From Acidobacteriaceae bacterium (GTDB lineage Bacteria; Acidobacteriota; Terriglobia; Terriglobales; SbA1): 5,350 nucleotides of DNA. A program made the position numbers and the translations under genes. Shown here in pieces: positions 1-5,350 of the stretch (position 1 is the first letter of the stretch; every line of letters starts with the position of its first letter). The notes under the pieces were generated by a model. The model was not told where the DNA came from. It saw only the letters and a list, made by a program, of their open reading frames with translations, and did not search any database. The stretch is from NCBI GenBank assembly GCA_003136335.1, contig PLEA01000418.1, positions 3,032-8,381 on the forward strand. Reading direction: 5' to 3'.

Positions 1-131
1 TCCCCATGAAACGGACACAGCCCCGAATAGTTCTGCGCCCCGGCTTTTTTGAGCTTGATGTAATCGCCGATGATGCGGACAATGTCGGCCTGCTGCTTCA
101 CCGTGTACGCGAAATCGCCAGGGTTCGCCAT
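1..131 (-). CDS. dnaG: DNA primase DnaG, N-terminal 43 residues (partial, runs off left edge)
   Basis: DnaG synthesises the short RNA primers used by the replicative polymerase, working with the DnaB helicase at the fork. Reading leftwards from the ATG at 131-129, the frame gives MANPGDFAYTVKQQ, then ADIVRIIGDYIKLKKAG, then NYSGLCPFHG at the edge. This matches the usual DnaG start: a helix carrying the D-I-V-x-V-I-x-x-Y-V-x-L-K-K pattern, followed by the beginning of the CHC2 zinc-binding domain, of which Cys39 and His42 (C-P-F-H) are visible. The rest of the zinc site, the TOPRIM catalytic domain and the helicase-binding domain lie outside the window. No in-frame ATG, GTG or TTG lies just upstream, so the start is well fixed. 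A GGAGAG (145-150 on the minus strand) sits 13 bases before it, which is long for a ribosome binding site. The gene is co-directional with mutS2 but 492 bases away, so its own promoter is likely. Confidence 0.93.
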   Translation of the reverse strand, partial: MANPGDFAYTVKQQADIVRIIGDYIKLKKAGAQNYSGLCPFHG

Positions 132-183
132 CGAAGGGACAGGGCTCTCCGTAGGAATTGTGAACTAGAAAGCGGATGAAAGG

Positions 184-213
184 AATATACCGGAGCCGAT
201 TTGCTGTGGAGAA
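184..213 (-). promoter_or_regulatory. possible dnaG promoter
   Basis: On the minus strand, 53 bases upstream of the dnaG ATG, there is a TATATT hexamer (189-184) that would serve as a -10 box. Eighteen bases further upstream is TTCTCC (213-208), a poor -35 match (3 of 6). The 492-base separation from mutS2 makes a promoter here reasonable, but the sequence support is weak. The -35 candidate lies inside the first copy of the tandem TGTGGAGA repeat. Confidence 0.25.
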
Positions 214-223
214 GCTGTGGAGA
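203..223. repeat. tandem 10-bp repeat resembling weak DnaA boxes upstream of dnaG
   Basis: GCTGTGGAGA occurs at 203-212 and again at 214-223, an 11-base step, about one helical turn, so both copies would face the same side of the DNA. On the minus strand the copies read TTCTCCACA (213-205) and ATCTCCACA (224-216), one and two mismatches from the DnaA-box consensus TTATCCACA. A third CTCCACA lies at 291-297 on the plus strand. The repeat is seen directly; a DnaA or other regulator-binding role is inference. Confidence 0.4.
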
Positions 224-266
224 TCGATTGAATCCCTATGAATAGGTTCGGAAAAGCTGACCTGGA

Positions 267-359
267 CTACTCGCTGAAGTGAATGGTCGACTCCACACAG
301 TCAAAGGCCATCTGTAAATCGTTACCGGAGACTTTAAGGCGGTCTTTCACTGCTTCCAT
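267..359 (-). CDS. possible small protein or gene remnant of unknown function
   Basis: A minus-strand frame ending in TAG at 269-267 reads, from the ATG at 359, MEAVKDRLKVSGNDLQ and then MAFDCVESTIHFSE (30 residues). It stays protein-like for six further codons upstream (ELFAEE) until an in-frame TAG at 380-378. Beyond that TAG the frame is open again up to a TAA at 497-495. The mix of charged and hydrophobic residues looks more like real coding sequence than its surroundings. I do not recognise the family. GGAGG lies only two bases before the ATG, too close to be a normal ribosome binding site; a GTG six bases after the ATG would be better spaced. It could be a genuine small protein, the 3' end of a gene broken by the amber codon, or chance. 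Confidence 0.25.
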   Translation of the reverse strand: MEAVKDRLKVSGNDLQMAFDCVESTIHFSE

Positions 360-511
360 TTCCTCCGCGAACAACTCCTAATCCACTTCAAGGCCCGGCC
401 AGGGGACAGCCCTAGAAAGATCGACCTGATGTAACAGTGCCGTAACTTTCGAGGTGGGTGCCGGGAGAAATTGTGGTTGAGATCTTTTGCCTGGTTAGGC
501 GTACCGAGGTC

Positions 512-594
512 GCAATATATCTGTCCTCCAGTTTGTCTGACATATTATCGCGTACTTGTCAGAACAACAGAAGACAATATATTGCTATTTTTTT
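512..594 (+). repeat. AT-rich nested inverted repeat with T7 run (possible plus-strand terminator or MITE-like relic)
   Basis: Outer arms at 512-525 and 573-585 pair over 13 bp with one bulged base (521). Inside them, 531-542 and 557-568 pair over 10 of 12 positions, including a perfect TCTGACA/TGTCAGA (536-542 with 557-563), leaving a 14-base loop. The whole 74-base element could fold into one long hairpin or cruciform. On the plus strand it is followed two bases later by seven T residues (588-594), the geometry of an intrinsic terminator, although the stem is unusually AT-rich. No T run follows on the minus strand, so it does not look like a mutS2 terminator. I see no target-site duplication. 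Confidence 0.45.
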
Positions 595-623
595 CAATGA
601 TATACGGTAAGACGCAAATGCTA

Positions 624-3149
624 TCAGACCCGCAACTCCACCACCGTCGCCCCTCCGCCGCCTTCATTCTGGGGGGGCTCGGCCACTGACGCTACATGGG
701 GATGCTGCTGCAGCATTTGCCGCAGGGCTTTGCGCAGGATGCCCATGCCACTGCCATGCACCACGCGCACGCGCGGCAGGCCGGCCAGAAATGCCCGGTC
801 CACGAACTTCTCGACTTCCCGCGACGCATCGTCCACGGTCCGCCCGATCACGTTGATCTCGCTGGCCACATTCGCGCCCTCGTTTTCGAGCGAGACAGAA
901 ATCCCCCGTGCCCGCGCCGCTTTCCCTGGAGACTCCCCTGTCTGCGCCTGCGTCCCGGCCAGCACCTCGGCGATGTCGTCGCGCGCGATCTTCATCTTCA
1001 TCGCGCCCATCTCCACTTCGAAATGATTGTCGTCGACTTTGCGCGCCACCCGCGCGGGACGCCCCGTCGACTTCAGCTTCACGGTGTCGCCCTGGGAAAC
1101 GTGCTTCACCACTTGCGGTTGCGCGTCAGGATCGTCGTGGTCGGCTCCCGTGGAATGGGCCACTACGGTTGAATCGAACTGCTCGCGGAACTCGCGGCGC
1201 ATCTTCGCAATCCTGCGCTCCGCGTCTTTCGAAAGCTTCTGCGCCGCCGCGCGATCTTGCACCGCATTTGCTGCTTCGCGCGCGTGATATTCGAAATCGC
1301 GCAGCAGGCTTTCCAGCTTTTTTTCCATCTCGCGAATCTTGGCCTGCTGCTCTTTCCGTCCCTCAGCGGCGAGTTGCGCTTTCTCGCGATCCAGTTCCTG
1401 TTCGCACGTCTTCAGACGCAGGCGTTCGTTTTCCGCCTCGCGCAAATCGGCATGCAGCTTGTCGAGAAATTGCCCCACGTCGCGAGCCTGCGTCCCCAGC
1501 CGCGCCCGCGCGTTCTCGATGATGGCCGGATTCAAGCCTAGCCTCCGCGCAATGTTAATGCCCGCCGACGCTCCCGGCACGCCCACTTTCAATTCATACG
1601 TCGGCTGCAGCGTAGCCTCGTCAAATCCCACGGATGCGTTCACCACGCCCGGAGTATTCGCCGCGTAAACCTTGAGCGAAGTGTGATGAGTGGAGACCAC
1701 GGTCATGCAGCCGATGCCGCCAAAGTGTCCGGCAATCGCCACGGCCAAAGCCGCACCCTCTTCCGGATCGGTAGCGGAGCCCAGTTCATCCAGCAACACC
1801 AGCGACTGCGCGGTCGCCGTGCGCGAGATGAAATCAATATTAGTGACGTGCGCCGAGAAAGTAGAAAGATTTTGCTCAATGGACTGGTAGTCGCCAATAT
1901 CGGCGAGCACGGCGTCGAACACCGGAAGCTCAGCCCGATCAGCAGGCACCGGAAGTCCAGACTGCGCCATCAACGCCAGCAGGCCGACGGTCTTGAGTGT
2001 GACGGTCTTGCCGCCGGTATTCGGTCCCGTGATGATGAACTGCCGTCGTTCGCCTTCCAATTCCACACTGACCGGGACGACGGAAATTCCTTTCGCCCTA
2101 AGATTGCGCTCCAGCAACGGATGTCGCGCGTTGTGCAACAGCAGCCGGGGCTGCGCACGAGTCGTGTGGGGACGGGCGCCTTCGCCCGTCCAGCCTGGGC
2201 GAAGCCCGGCTCCGCCGTCACCAGCCTCCGAATCGTCTCCACTCAGCTGAACCGCCACGCAGTTATAGTTCTCGGCGAAATGCGCCTTGGCAAATTGCAG
2301 CTCCAGTTCACCGAGCGCATCCACCGCAGCCAGAATTTCCTCGGCCTGCGCTCCGATGCGCTGCGTCATCTCCAGCAGGATGCGGTGAATTTCCGCCAGT
2401 TCCTCTTCTAGCAACCGCACCAGTTCGTTGTTCTGTTCGATCGTCTCCAACGGCTCGACAAACACCGTCTGCCCGCTCGAACTGGCGCCATGCACCACAC
2501 CCTGCACGCGCCGTTTTTGCTCGACCTTCACAGGAATGACAAAGCGTTCGCCGCGGATCGTCACCAGTTCATCCTGCACCGTGCCGCCCTCAGCCAGCCT
2601 TCGCAGATATCCCCGCAGCGATTCTTGAATCGAGCGCCGCTGTTTTTCGATCTCGCGGCGAATGCGCGCTAATTCCGGCGAAGCTTTGTCCTCCAGTGTT
2701 CCATCGGGCTGGATCTTGTTTCGGAAGAAGCGCAGAAAATCCGTGAAGTCGACGACTTGGTCCGAGAGCGCCCGCACTCCTTGCCAATCGGACTTCATAT
2801 TCGCCGGCGGATGCAACACGATCTCCCGCCATTCCGCCGCGCGATCCACCACCAGGATCACATCGCGAATTTCTGTGGTCTCCAGCGCGGCTCCCGCGAT
2901 GCGCGAGTTCTCGACGAGAAGACCGATTTCAAGCAGCCCGGAAAAATCAAACCGCCCGCCCACGCGCCGGAATTCCCGAATTTCCGCCGCCAGCTTCTGC
3001 TGGCTCTCAATCCAGCCGCGATCAGTCGACGGAGCAAGCGCGGCAATCCGCTCCTGCCCGAGCGGCGAGGACGCGTATCCGCGCAGCAATTCCCGCAGAG
3101 CATCAAACTCCAGCACCCCCACCGAACTATGCTTCAGTTCACCCGGCAT
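624..3149 (-). CDS. mutS2: MutS2 family protein (endonuclease MutS2 / ribosome-rescue ATPase), with in-frame insertion
   Basis: MutS2 proteins are MutS-related ABC ATPases that lack the mismatch-recognition domain. They are known to suppress homologous recombination in some bacteria and to act on collided ribosomes in Bacillus subtilis. Visible here: the N-terminal VLEFDALRELL start; the MutS2 hallmark HGASSSGQTVFVEP (220-233); Walker A GPNTGGKT (375-382); signature-like STFSAHVTNID (429-439); Walker B LVLLDELGSATDP (450-462, Asp454, Glu455); the H-loop STHHTSLK (486-493); a charged coiled coil (about 545-655); a KOW-like segment (about 685-730); and a C-terminal Smr domain (about 762-841) with HGSGMGILR (798-806). 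At 841 aa it is somewhat longer than the usual 770-800. The excess fits a Gly/Arg-rich insertion at about residues 303-331, just before LLLHNARHPLL. In the Smr domain the usual LDLRG is replaced by INVIG (765-769). The ATG at 3149 agrees with the family N-terminus; no good ribosome binding site precedes it. Confidence 0.95.
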   Translation of the reverse strand: MPGELKHSSVGVLEFDALRELLRGYASSPLGQERIAALAPSTDRGWIESQQKLAAEIREFRRVGGRFDFSGLLEIGLLVENSRIAGAALETTEIRDVILVVDRAAEWREIVLHPPANMKSDWQGVRALSDQVVDFTDFLRFFRNKIQPDGTLEDKASPELARIRREIEKQRRSIQESLRGYLRRLAEGGTVQDELVTIRGERFVIPVKVEQKRRVQGVVHGASSSGQTVFVEPLETIEQNNELVRLLEEELAEIHRILLEMTQRIGAQAEEILAAVDALGELELQFAKAHFAENYNCVAVQLSGDDSEAGDGGAGLRPGWTGEGARPHTTRAQPRLLLHNARHPLLERNLRAKGISVVPVSVELEGERRQFIITGPNTGGKTVTLKTVGLLALMAQSGLPVPADRAELPVFDAVLADIGDYQSIEQNLSTFSAHVTNIDFISRTATAQSLVLLDELGSATDPEEGAALAVAIAGHFGGIGCMTVVSTHHTSLKVYAANTPGVVNASVGFDEATLQPTYELKVGVPGASAGINIARRLGLNPAIIENARARLGTQARDVGQFLDKLHADLREAENERLRLKTCEQELDREKAQLAAEGRKEQQAKIREMEKKLESLLRDFEYHAREAANAVQDRAAAQKLSKDAERRIAKMRREFREQFDSTVVAHSTGADHDDPDAQPQVVKHVSQGDTVKLKSTGRPARVARKVDDNHFEVEMGAMKMKIARDDIAEVLAGTQAQTGESPGKAARARGISVSLENEGANVASEINVIGRTVDDASREVEKFVDRAFLAGLPRVRVVHGSGMGILRKALRQMLQQHPHVASVAEPPQNEGGGGATVVELRV
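2165..2217. repeat. GC-rich palindromic (REP-like) element inserted in frame within mutS2
   Basis: This stretch contains a perfect 9-bp stem (GGACGGGCG 2170-2178 with CGCCCGTCC 2183-2191, loop CCTT). It is followed by a 6-bp stem with one G-T pair (2195-2200 with 2204-2209, loop GAA), and then CGGC-TCC-GCCG (2207-2217), which overlaps the second stem. Three small GC-rich hairpins in about 53 bases is typical of dispersed REP-like elements. It encodes roughly residues 311-329 of MutS2, a Gly/Pro/Arg-rich run that falls where MutS2 homologues normally have a short link before the RHPLL motif. I recall similar sequences as common intergenic repeats in acidobacterial genomes, but cannot check that here. 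Only one copy is in the window. Confidence 0.6.
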
Positions 3150-3290
3150 CGCATTTCATCGTACAGGAGCAGAAGGCCGCAACGGCGATGGAAAGTTCGA
3201 AAAGCAGGAGAAGTCGAGCACAGGATCCAGCACATAAAGCTTCGAAGAGATTTAAGAAAAACGAGAGACGAACTTGTGGCCGCGTTGTCC

Positions 3291-3307
3291 GAATGCTATT
3301 TGCATTC
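3291..3307 (-). terminator. small hairpin just after the kinase stop codon
   Basis: GAATGC (3291-3296) and GCATTC (3302-3307) form a perfect 6-bp stem around a 5-base loop, beginning eight bases past the histidine kinase TAA. No T run follows on the minus strand, so it is at best a weak or factor-assisted terminator, or an RNA-end stabiliser. The rest of the 166-base kinase-mutS2 gap shows no gene and no promoter that I can defend. Confidence 0.2.
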
Positions 3308-3315
3308 AGCGGTCG

Positions 3316-5079
3316 TTAGGCTGAGTGGCCAACCGCTCCCGCCGCTTTCACCGCAGGAACCGGTTCCGCTTCCATCGGAATCCGTACCACGAACAGCGCT
3401 CCGCCTTCCCGCTTGTTCTGGCAGGTAATCTGGCCCCTATGATCCTGGATCACTCCATACACCGCGCTCAGGCCCAGGCCCGTACCTTTTCCGACGGGCT
3501 TGGTCGTATAGAACGGATCGAAAACCCGCTGCGGCTCGCGAATCCCGGGCCCGGAATCGGAAAACTGCAACACGGCCTCTTTGCCCTGACATTGCGCGGC
3601 GATTTCCAGGGACCCACCGCCGGCTTCTTCCAGAGCGTCCATGGCGTTCTCGATGATCTCGACAAATGCCTGGAAGAGTTGGTTGGCGTTGCCCTGCACT
3701 CGGGGCAAACTGGCGTCGATGGAGAGGCCTACACGGATCGTTCCAACTAAACGGCGCGACTCCAGCATCTGAGTCGCGCGGCGTAGCAGGACGCTCACGT
3801 CAACAGGAATTTTCTCTGCCGGCGATTGCTGGGCAAAGCTCAACAGGTCCGCGACCAGATCACGAGTTCGCCGCGCCTGGTTCACAATCTTGCGCACCAG
3901 CGCATTCTGTTCGTCCGTGAGCCGTTCCTTCGCCCAAAGTTGCTCGGAATAATTCACGATCGCAGTCAACGGATGGTTGATGTCGTGGGCCGCTCCCGCC
4001 ACCAGGTTGCCCAGGGAAGCCAGTTTCTCTCTCTGCACCAGTTCACTCTGCAAACGCTTCTGGCTCTCGTATCCCAGGCGCGACTCCTGCAGCAGGGCCA
4101 TCAGCGTTTGGTCTTGCACATACTGCCGCAGAAAAACAAACGCTCCCAACAGCAACATGGCGACCAGCACGGTGGCAATGCGGAACACGCGGGAAGGGGC
4201 CGCCGACTTATCGAGCAGTATCGTCCACACGCCCAACACCGGCAGCGACAACAGCGCCAGCATGGCGAGACGCGGAAGCACTTTCTTCCACCGCGGGTCC
4301 ATGCTGACCGCGCGGCTTTGCAGATCCCAATTCCGCGCCGATAGCACAGTCGCCGCCATCCACGCCAGTGTCCCGATGAAGGAAACGTCGTACAGGCTTC
4401 CTGAGTAGTACCTGCCGCTCATTACTGCCCACTCAAGTACTCGCGAGCCGATGGCGTACAGCAGACCAATGGAAAAAAAATGCAGATAGAGCCGCCGCCA
4501 TCCGCTCGAACTGGTCCATGCCGCTCGCCCCAACACGGCCAGCAGCAGGACATTCTCCAACAGATACAGCCGGTTGTAGCAGACGTTGTACACGTCGACG
4601 TTCAGCGCCACATACTGGTGAGGAAACACAATGAAGGCATAAAGAAAAATCCACCATCCCAACAGCATCAGAAAATTCCGCAGACTGAGATGACTTCTGC
4701 CTTCCTTTTTCACCAAGTCCGGACGCCAGACCACGGCCGCGATCATAGGTACCGCATGAAAGAAGAGAATGATGTCAAAGACCGAGGCATCGGGAATCTT
4801 GCGATGCAGAAATAAGTTGCCATAGGTCCAAGACGCCTCGTGACAAGCCCATAGCGAGAACCCCAACATCATCAACGTCCAGAAACTGCGCTCCTGGCCG
4901 GGCCGCGCCAGGGCGTTGCTCAGCGCGATCGCGGTGGCGACCAGCATCAGAGCCAGCCCCGCGAGATCAGAAAATGCCGTCAGCCCAACGCTCTTATGAG
5001 CAATCGCCGACACCGCGGCAAAAGCCAGAGTGACTCCGGCCGCTGCGGCAAACCAACGGTGGCGCTGAAAAAAAGTCAT
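3316..5079 (-). CDS. membrane-bound sensor histidine kinase with unrecognised polytopic sensor region
   Basis: A two-component sensor kinase: it should autophosphorylate on His and pass the phosphate to a response regulator not encoded here. Numbering from the ATG at 5079 (587 aa), about ten hydrophobic segments are visible: near 9-27, 35-57, 66-84, 98-118, 131-153, 168-186, 196-214, 230-248, 268-289 and 297-316. A coiled-coil linker (about 318-350) leads into HisKA, with EKLASLGNLVAGAAHDINHP and phospho-acceptor His365. The HATPase_c domain follows, with N box EIIENAMDAL (474-483, Asn478), G1 DSGPGI (508-513), F box VFDPFYTTKP (519-528) and G2 GKGTGLGLS (530-538). There is no PAS, HAMP or receiver domain. 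The frame extends upstream to a GTG at 5151 (611 aa), but that GTG directly abuts GGAG and the extra 24 residues look unlike a membrane protein start, so MTFFQRHRWF is preferred. It is an orphan kinase; signal and partner cannot be told from sequence. Confidence 0.9.
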   Translation of the reverse strand: MTFFQRHRWFAAAAGVTLAFAAVSAIAHKSVGLTAFSDLAGLALMLVATAIALSNALARPGQERSFWTLMMLGFSLWACHEASWTYGNLFLHRKIPDASVFDIILFFHAVPMIAAVVWRPDLVKKEGRSHLSLRNFLMLLGWWIFLYAFIVFPHQYVALNVDVYNVCYNRLYLLENVLLLAVLGRAAWTSSSGWRRLYLHFFSIGLLYAIGSRVLEWAVMSGRYYSGSLYDVSFIGTLAWMAATVLSARNWDLQSRAVSMDPRWKKVLPRLAMLALLSLPVLGVWTILLDKSAAPSRVFRIATVLVAMLLLGAFVFLRQYVQDQTLMALLQESRLGYESQKRLQSELVQREKLASLGNLVAGAAHDINHPLTAIVNYSEQLWAKERLTDEQNALVRKIVNQARRTRDLVADLLSFAQQSPAEKIPVDVSVLLRRATQMLESRRLVGTIRVGLSIDASLPRVQGNANQLFQAFVEIIENAMDALEEAGGGSLEIAAQCQGKEAVLQFSDSGPGIREPQRVFDPFYTTKPVGKGTGLGLSAVYGVIQDHRGQITCQNKREGGALFVVRIPMEAEPVPAVKAAGAVGHSA

Positions 5080-5270
5080 CCGTCCCAATTCTATGGCACC
5101 GAATCCGTGATACCGAGAACCGTTTGAAAGCTCGCACGTTACTTCCGTCACCTCCGGTCCGAGGGGTGGGGGTTTTTGATCTCTTCACCCGCACTTCGCA
5201 GCCTCAGACTCCAAAGATGTTCTAAAATCACTAGGGGAGGCACGAATCGAGCCTCCTCTGGTGACCTGCT
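5080..5270. other. divergent intergenic region between the histidine kinase and hemB
   Basis: This 191-base region (119 if the kinase starts at 5151) must hold promoters for both divergent genes. A TAAAAT hexamer (5223-5228, plus) is a fair -10 box for hemB, but no convincing -35 lies at the right distance. On the minus strand GGAGGTGA (5155-5148) is a perfect anti-16S match but is not well placed for either in-frame kinase start. Confidence 0.4.
5234..5258 (+). promoter_or_regulatory. hairpin in the hemB leader that covers the only strong Shine-Dalgarno-like run
   Basis: GGGGAGGC (5234-5241) pairs with GCCTCCTC (5251-5258) over 8 bp, including one G-U pair, around a 9-base loop. The left arm contains GGGGAGG, the best ribosome-binding-like run before hemB, yet it ends about 30 bases before the ATG. 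The hairpin ends 12 bases before the ATG. It may affect translation or RNA stability; this is inferred from pairing only. Confidence 0.35.
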
Positions 5271-5350
5271 ATGGCATTCCCTGTAACCCGCCTTCGTCGC
5301 CTCCGCCGCACCGCGGAGCTGCGCAACCTGGTGTGTGAGACTCGCCTCAC
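5271..5350 (+). CDS. hemB: delta-aminolevulinic acid dehydratase (porphobilinogen synthase), N-terminus (partial, runs off right edge)
   Basis: HemB condenses two 5-aminolevulinate molecules into porphobilinogen, the second common step of tetrapyrrole (haem) synthesis, in the cytoplasm. The 26 visible codons from the ATG at 5271 read MAFPVTRLRRLRRT, then AELRNLVCETRL. This fits the HemB N-terminal pattern R-x-R-R-L-R-x-x-x-x-L-R-x-L-V-x-E-T-x-L, which normally leads into L-I-Y-P-L-F-V. The catalytic lysines and metal site lie beyond the window. No in-frame alternative start is visible nearby: a GTG at 5261 is out of frame. The close upstream sequence has no good Shine-Dalgarno site; the only strong one is in the leader hairpin. 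Identification rests on a short stretch but a characteristic one. Confidence 0.85.
   Translation, partial: MAFPVTRLRRLRRTAELRNLVCETRL

Larger units (their letters stand above)
132..623. other. mutS2-dnaG intergenic region without a secure gene
   Basis: This 492-base gap separates the mutS2 stop from the dnaG start. Its right part (about 510-610) is clearly AT-richer than the flanking genes. I find no tRNA, rRNA or recognised riboswitch. The supported contents are the dnaG-proximal repeats (203-223), a protein-like minus-strand frame (267-377) preceded by an amber codon, and the nested inverted repeat with a T run (512-594). A plus-strand frame starting with TTG at 471 reads into the mutS2 3' end and looks like chance. 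Confidence 0.6.

Noticed and set aside
494..585. Integron attC-like site, because GTTAGGC (494-500) fits GTTRRRY and inverted repeats follow
   Set aside because: No matching RYYYAAC partner is found at a suitable distance and no cassette gene or integrase is present.
471..689. 72-codon plus-strand frame starting with TTG
   Set aside because: It crosses the AT-rich inverted repeat and runs into the antisense of the mutS2 3' end. Its composition looks random and it lacks a ribosome binding site.
696..1172. Plus-strand open frame of 158 codons
   Set aside because: It lies antisense to the conserved C-terminal half of mutS2 and is rich in His, Arg and Pro, as expected for a shadow of a GC-rich coding strand. 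The other overlapping plus-strand frames at 908-1522 and 1683-2411 are the same.
2662..3428. Two overlapping plus-strand frames across the mutS2 start and the kinase end
   Set aside because: Low-complexity Ser/Arg composition, antisense to recognised domains, no family resemblance and no ribosome binding site.
3826..4408. Plus-strand frames antisense to the kinase
   Set aside because: Gln/His/Arg-rich shadows of the kinase linker and membrane segments.
5149..5177. Rho-independent terminator ending in GGGGGTTTTT upstream of hemB
   Set aside because: Only a 4-bp stem (CCTC/GAGG) can form and it is separated from the T run by further G residues. No plus-strand gene ends there.
5195..5228. sigma-70 promoter for hemB with TTCGCA and TAAAAT
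   Set aside because: The spacer is 22 bases, too long for a normal sigma-70 promoter; only the -10-like hexamer remains.

Overview
The window looks like chromosomal housekeeping DNA from a GC-rich bacterium. The gene content, the protein wording (a DnaG start reading KLKKAGAQNYSGLCPFH, a MutS2 Smr domain with INVIG, a HemB start MAFPVTRLRRLRRT) and a palindromic GC-rich dispersed-type element suggest an acidobacterium of the Terriglobia/Koribacter kind. This is recognition from memory, not a database result. There are no phage, plasmid or IS genes, no CRISPR array and no rRNA or tRNA.

Layout, left to right. (1) 1-131, minus: the first 43 codons of dnaG (DNA primase), running off the left edge. 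(2) 132-623: a 492-base gap with no secure gene. It holds a dnaG upstream region with a tandem 10-base repeat resembling weak DnaA boxes, a protein-like minus-strand frame (267-377) just after an in-frame amber codon, and an AT-rich nested inverted repeat (512-585) followed by a T7 run. (3) 624-3149, minus: complete mutS2 (841 aa), interrupted in frame by a GC-rich palindromic element at about 2165-2217 and with an altered Smr motif. (4) 3150-3315: a short gap with a small hairpin just after the kinase stop. (5) 3316-5079 (possibly to 5151), minus: an orphan membrane histidine kinase with about ten predicted membrane segments and a standard HisKA/HATPase core. (6) 5080-5270: the divergent intergenic region, with an 8-bp hairpin in the hemB leader. 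(7) 5271-5350, plus: the first 26 codons of hemB, running off the right edge.

The kinase, mutS2 and dnaG all point leftwards, but gaps of 166 and 492 bases argue against tight translational coupling. MutS2 (recombination control and ribosome rescue) and DnaG (replication priming) are both nucleic-acid housekeeping functions. HemB (tetrapyrrole synthesis) is divergent and probably a separate unit. I see no obvious new multi-gene system. The points most worth a second look are the palindromic element inside mutS2, the altered Smr motif, the kinase's unrecognised sensor, and the nested inverted repeat and amber-interrupted frame between mutS2 and dnaG.
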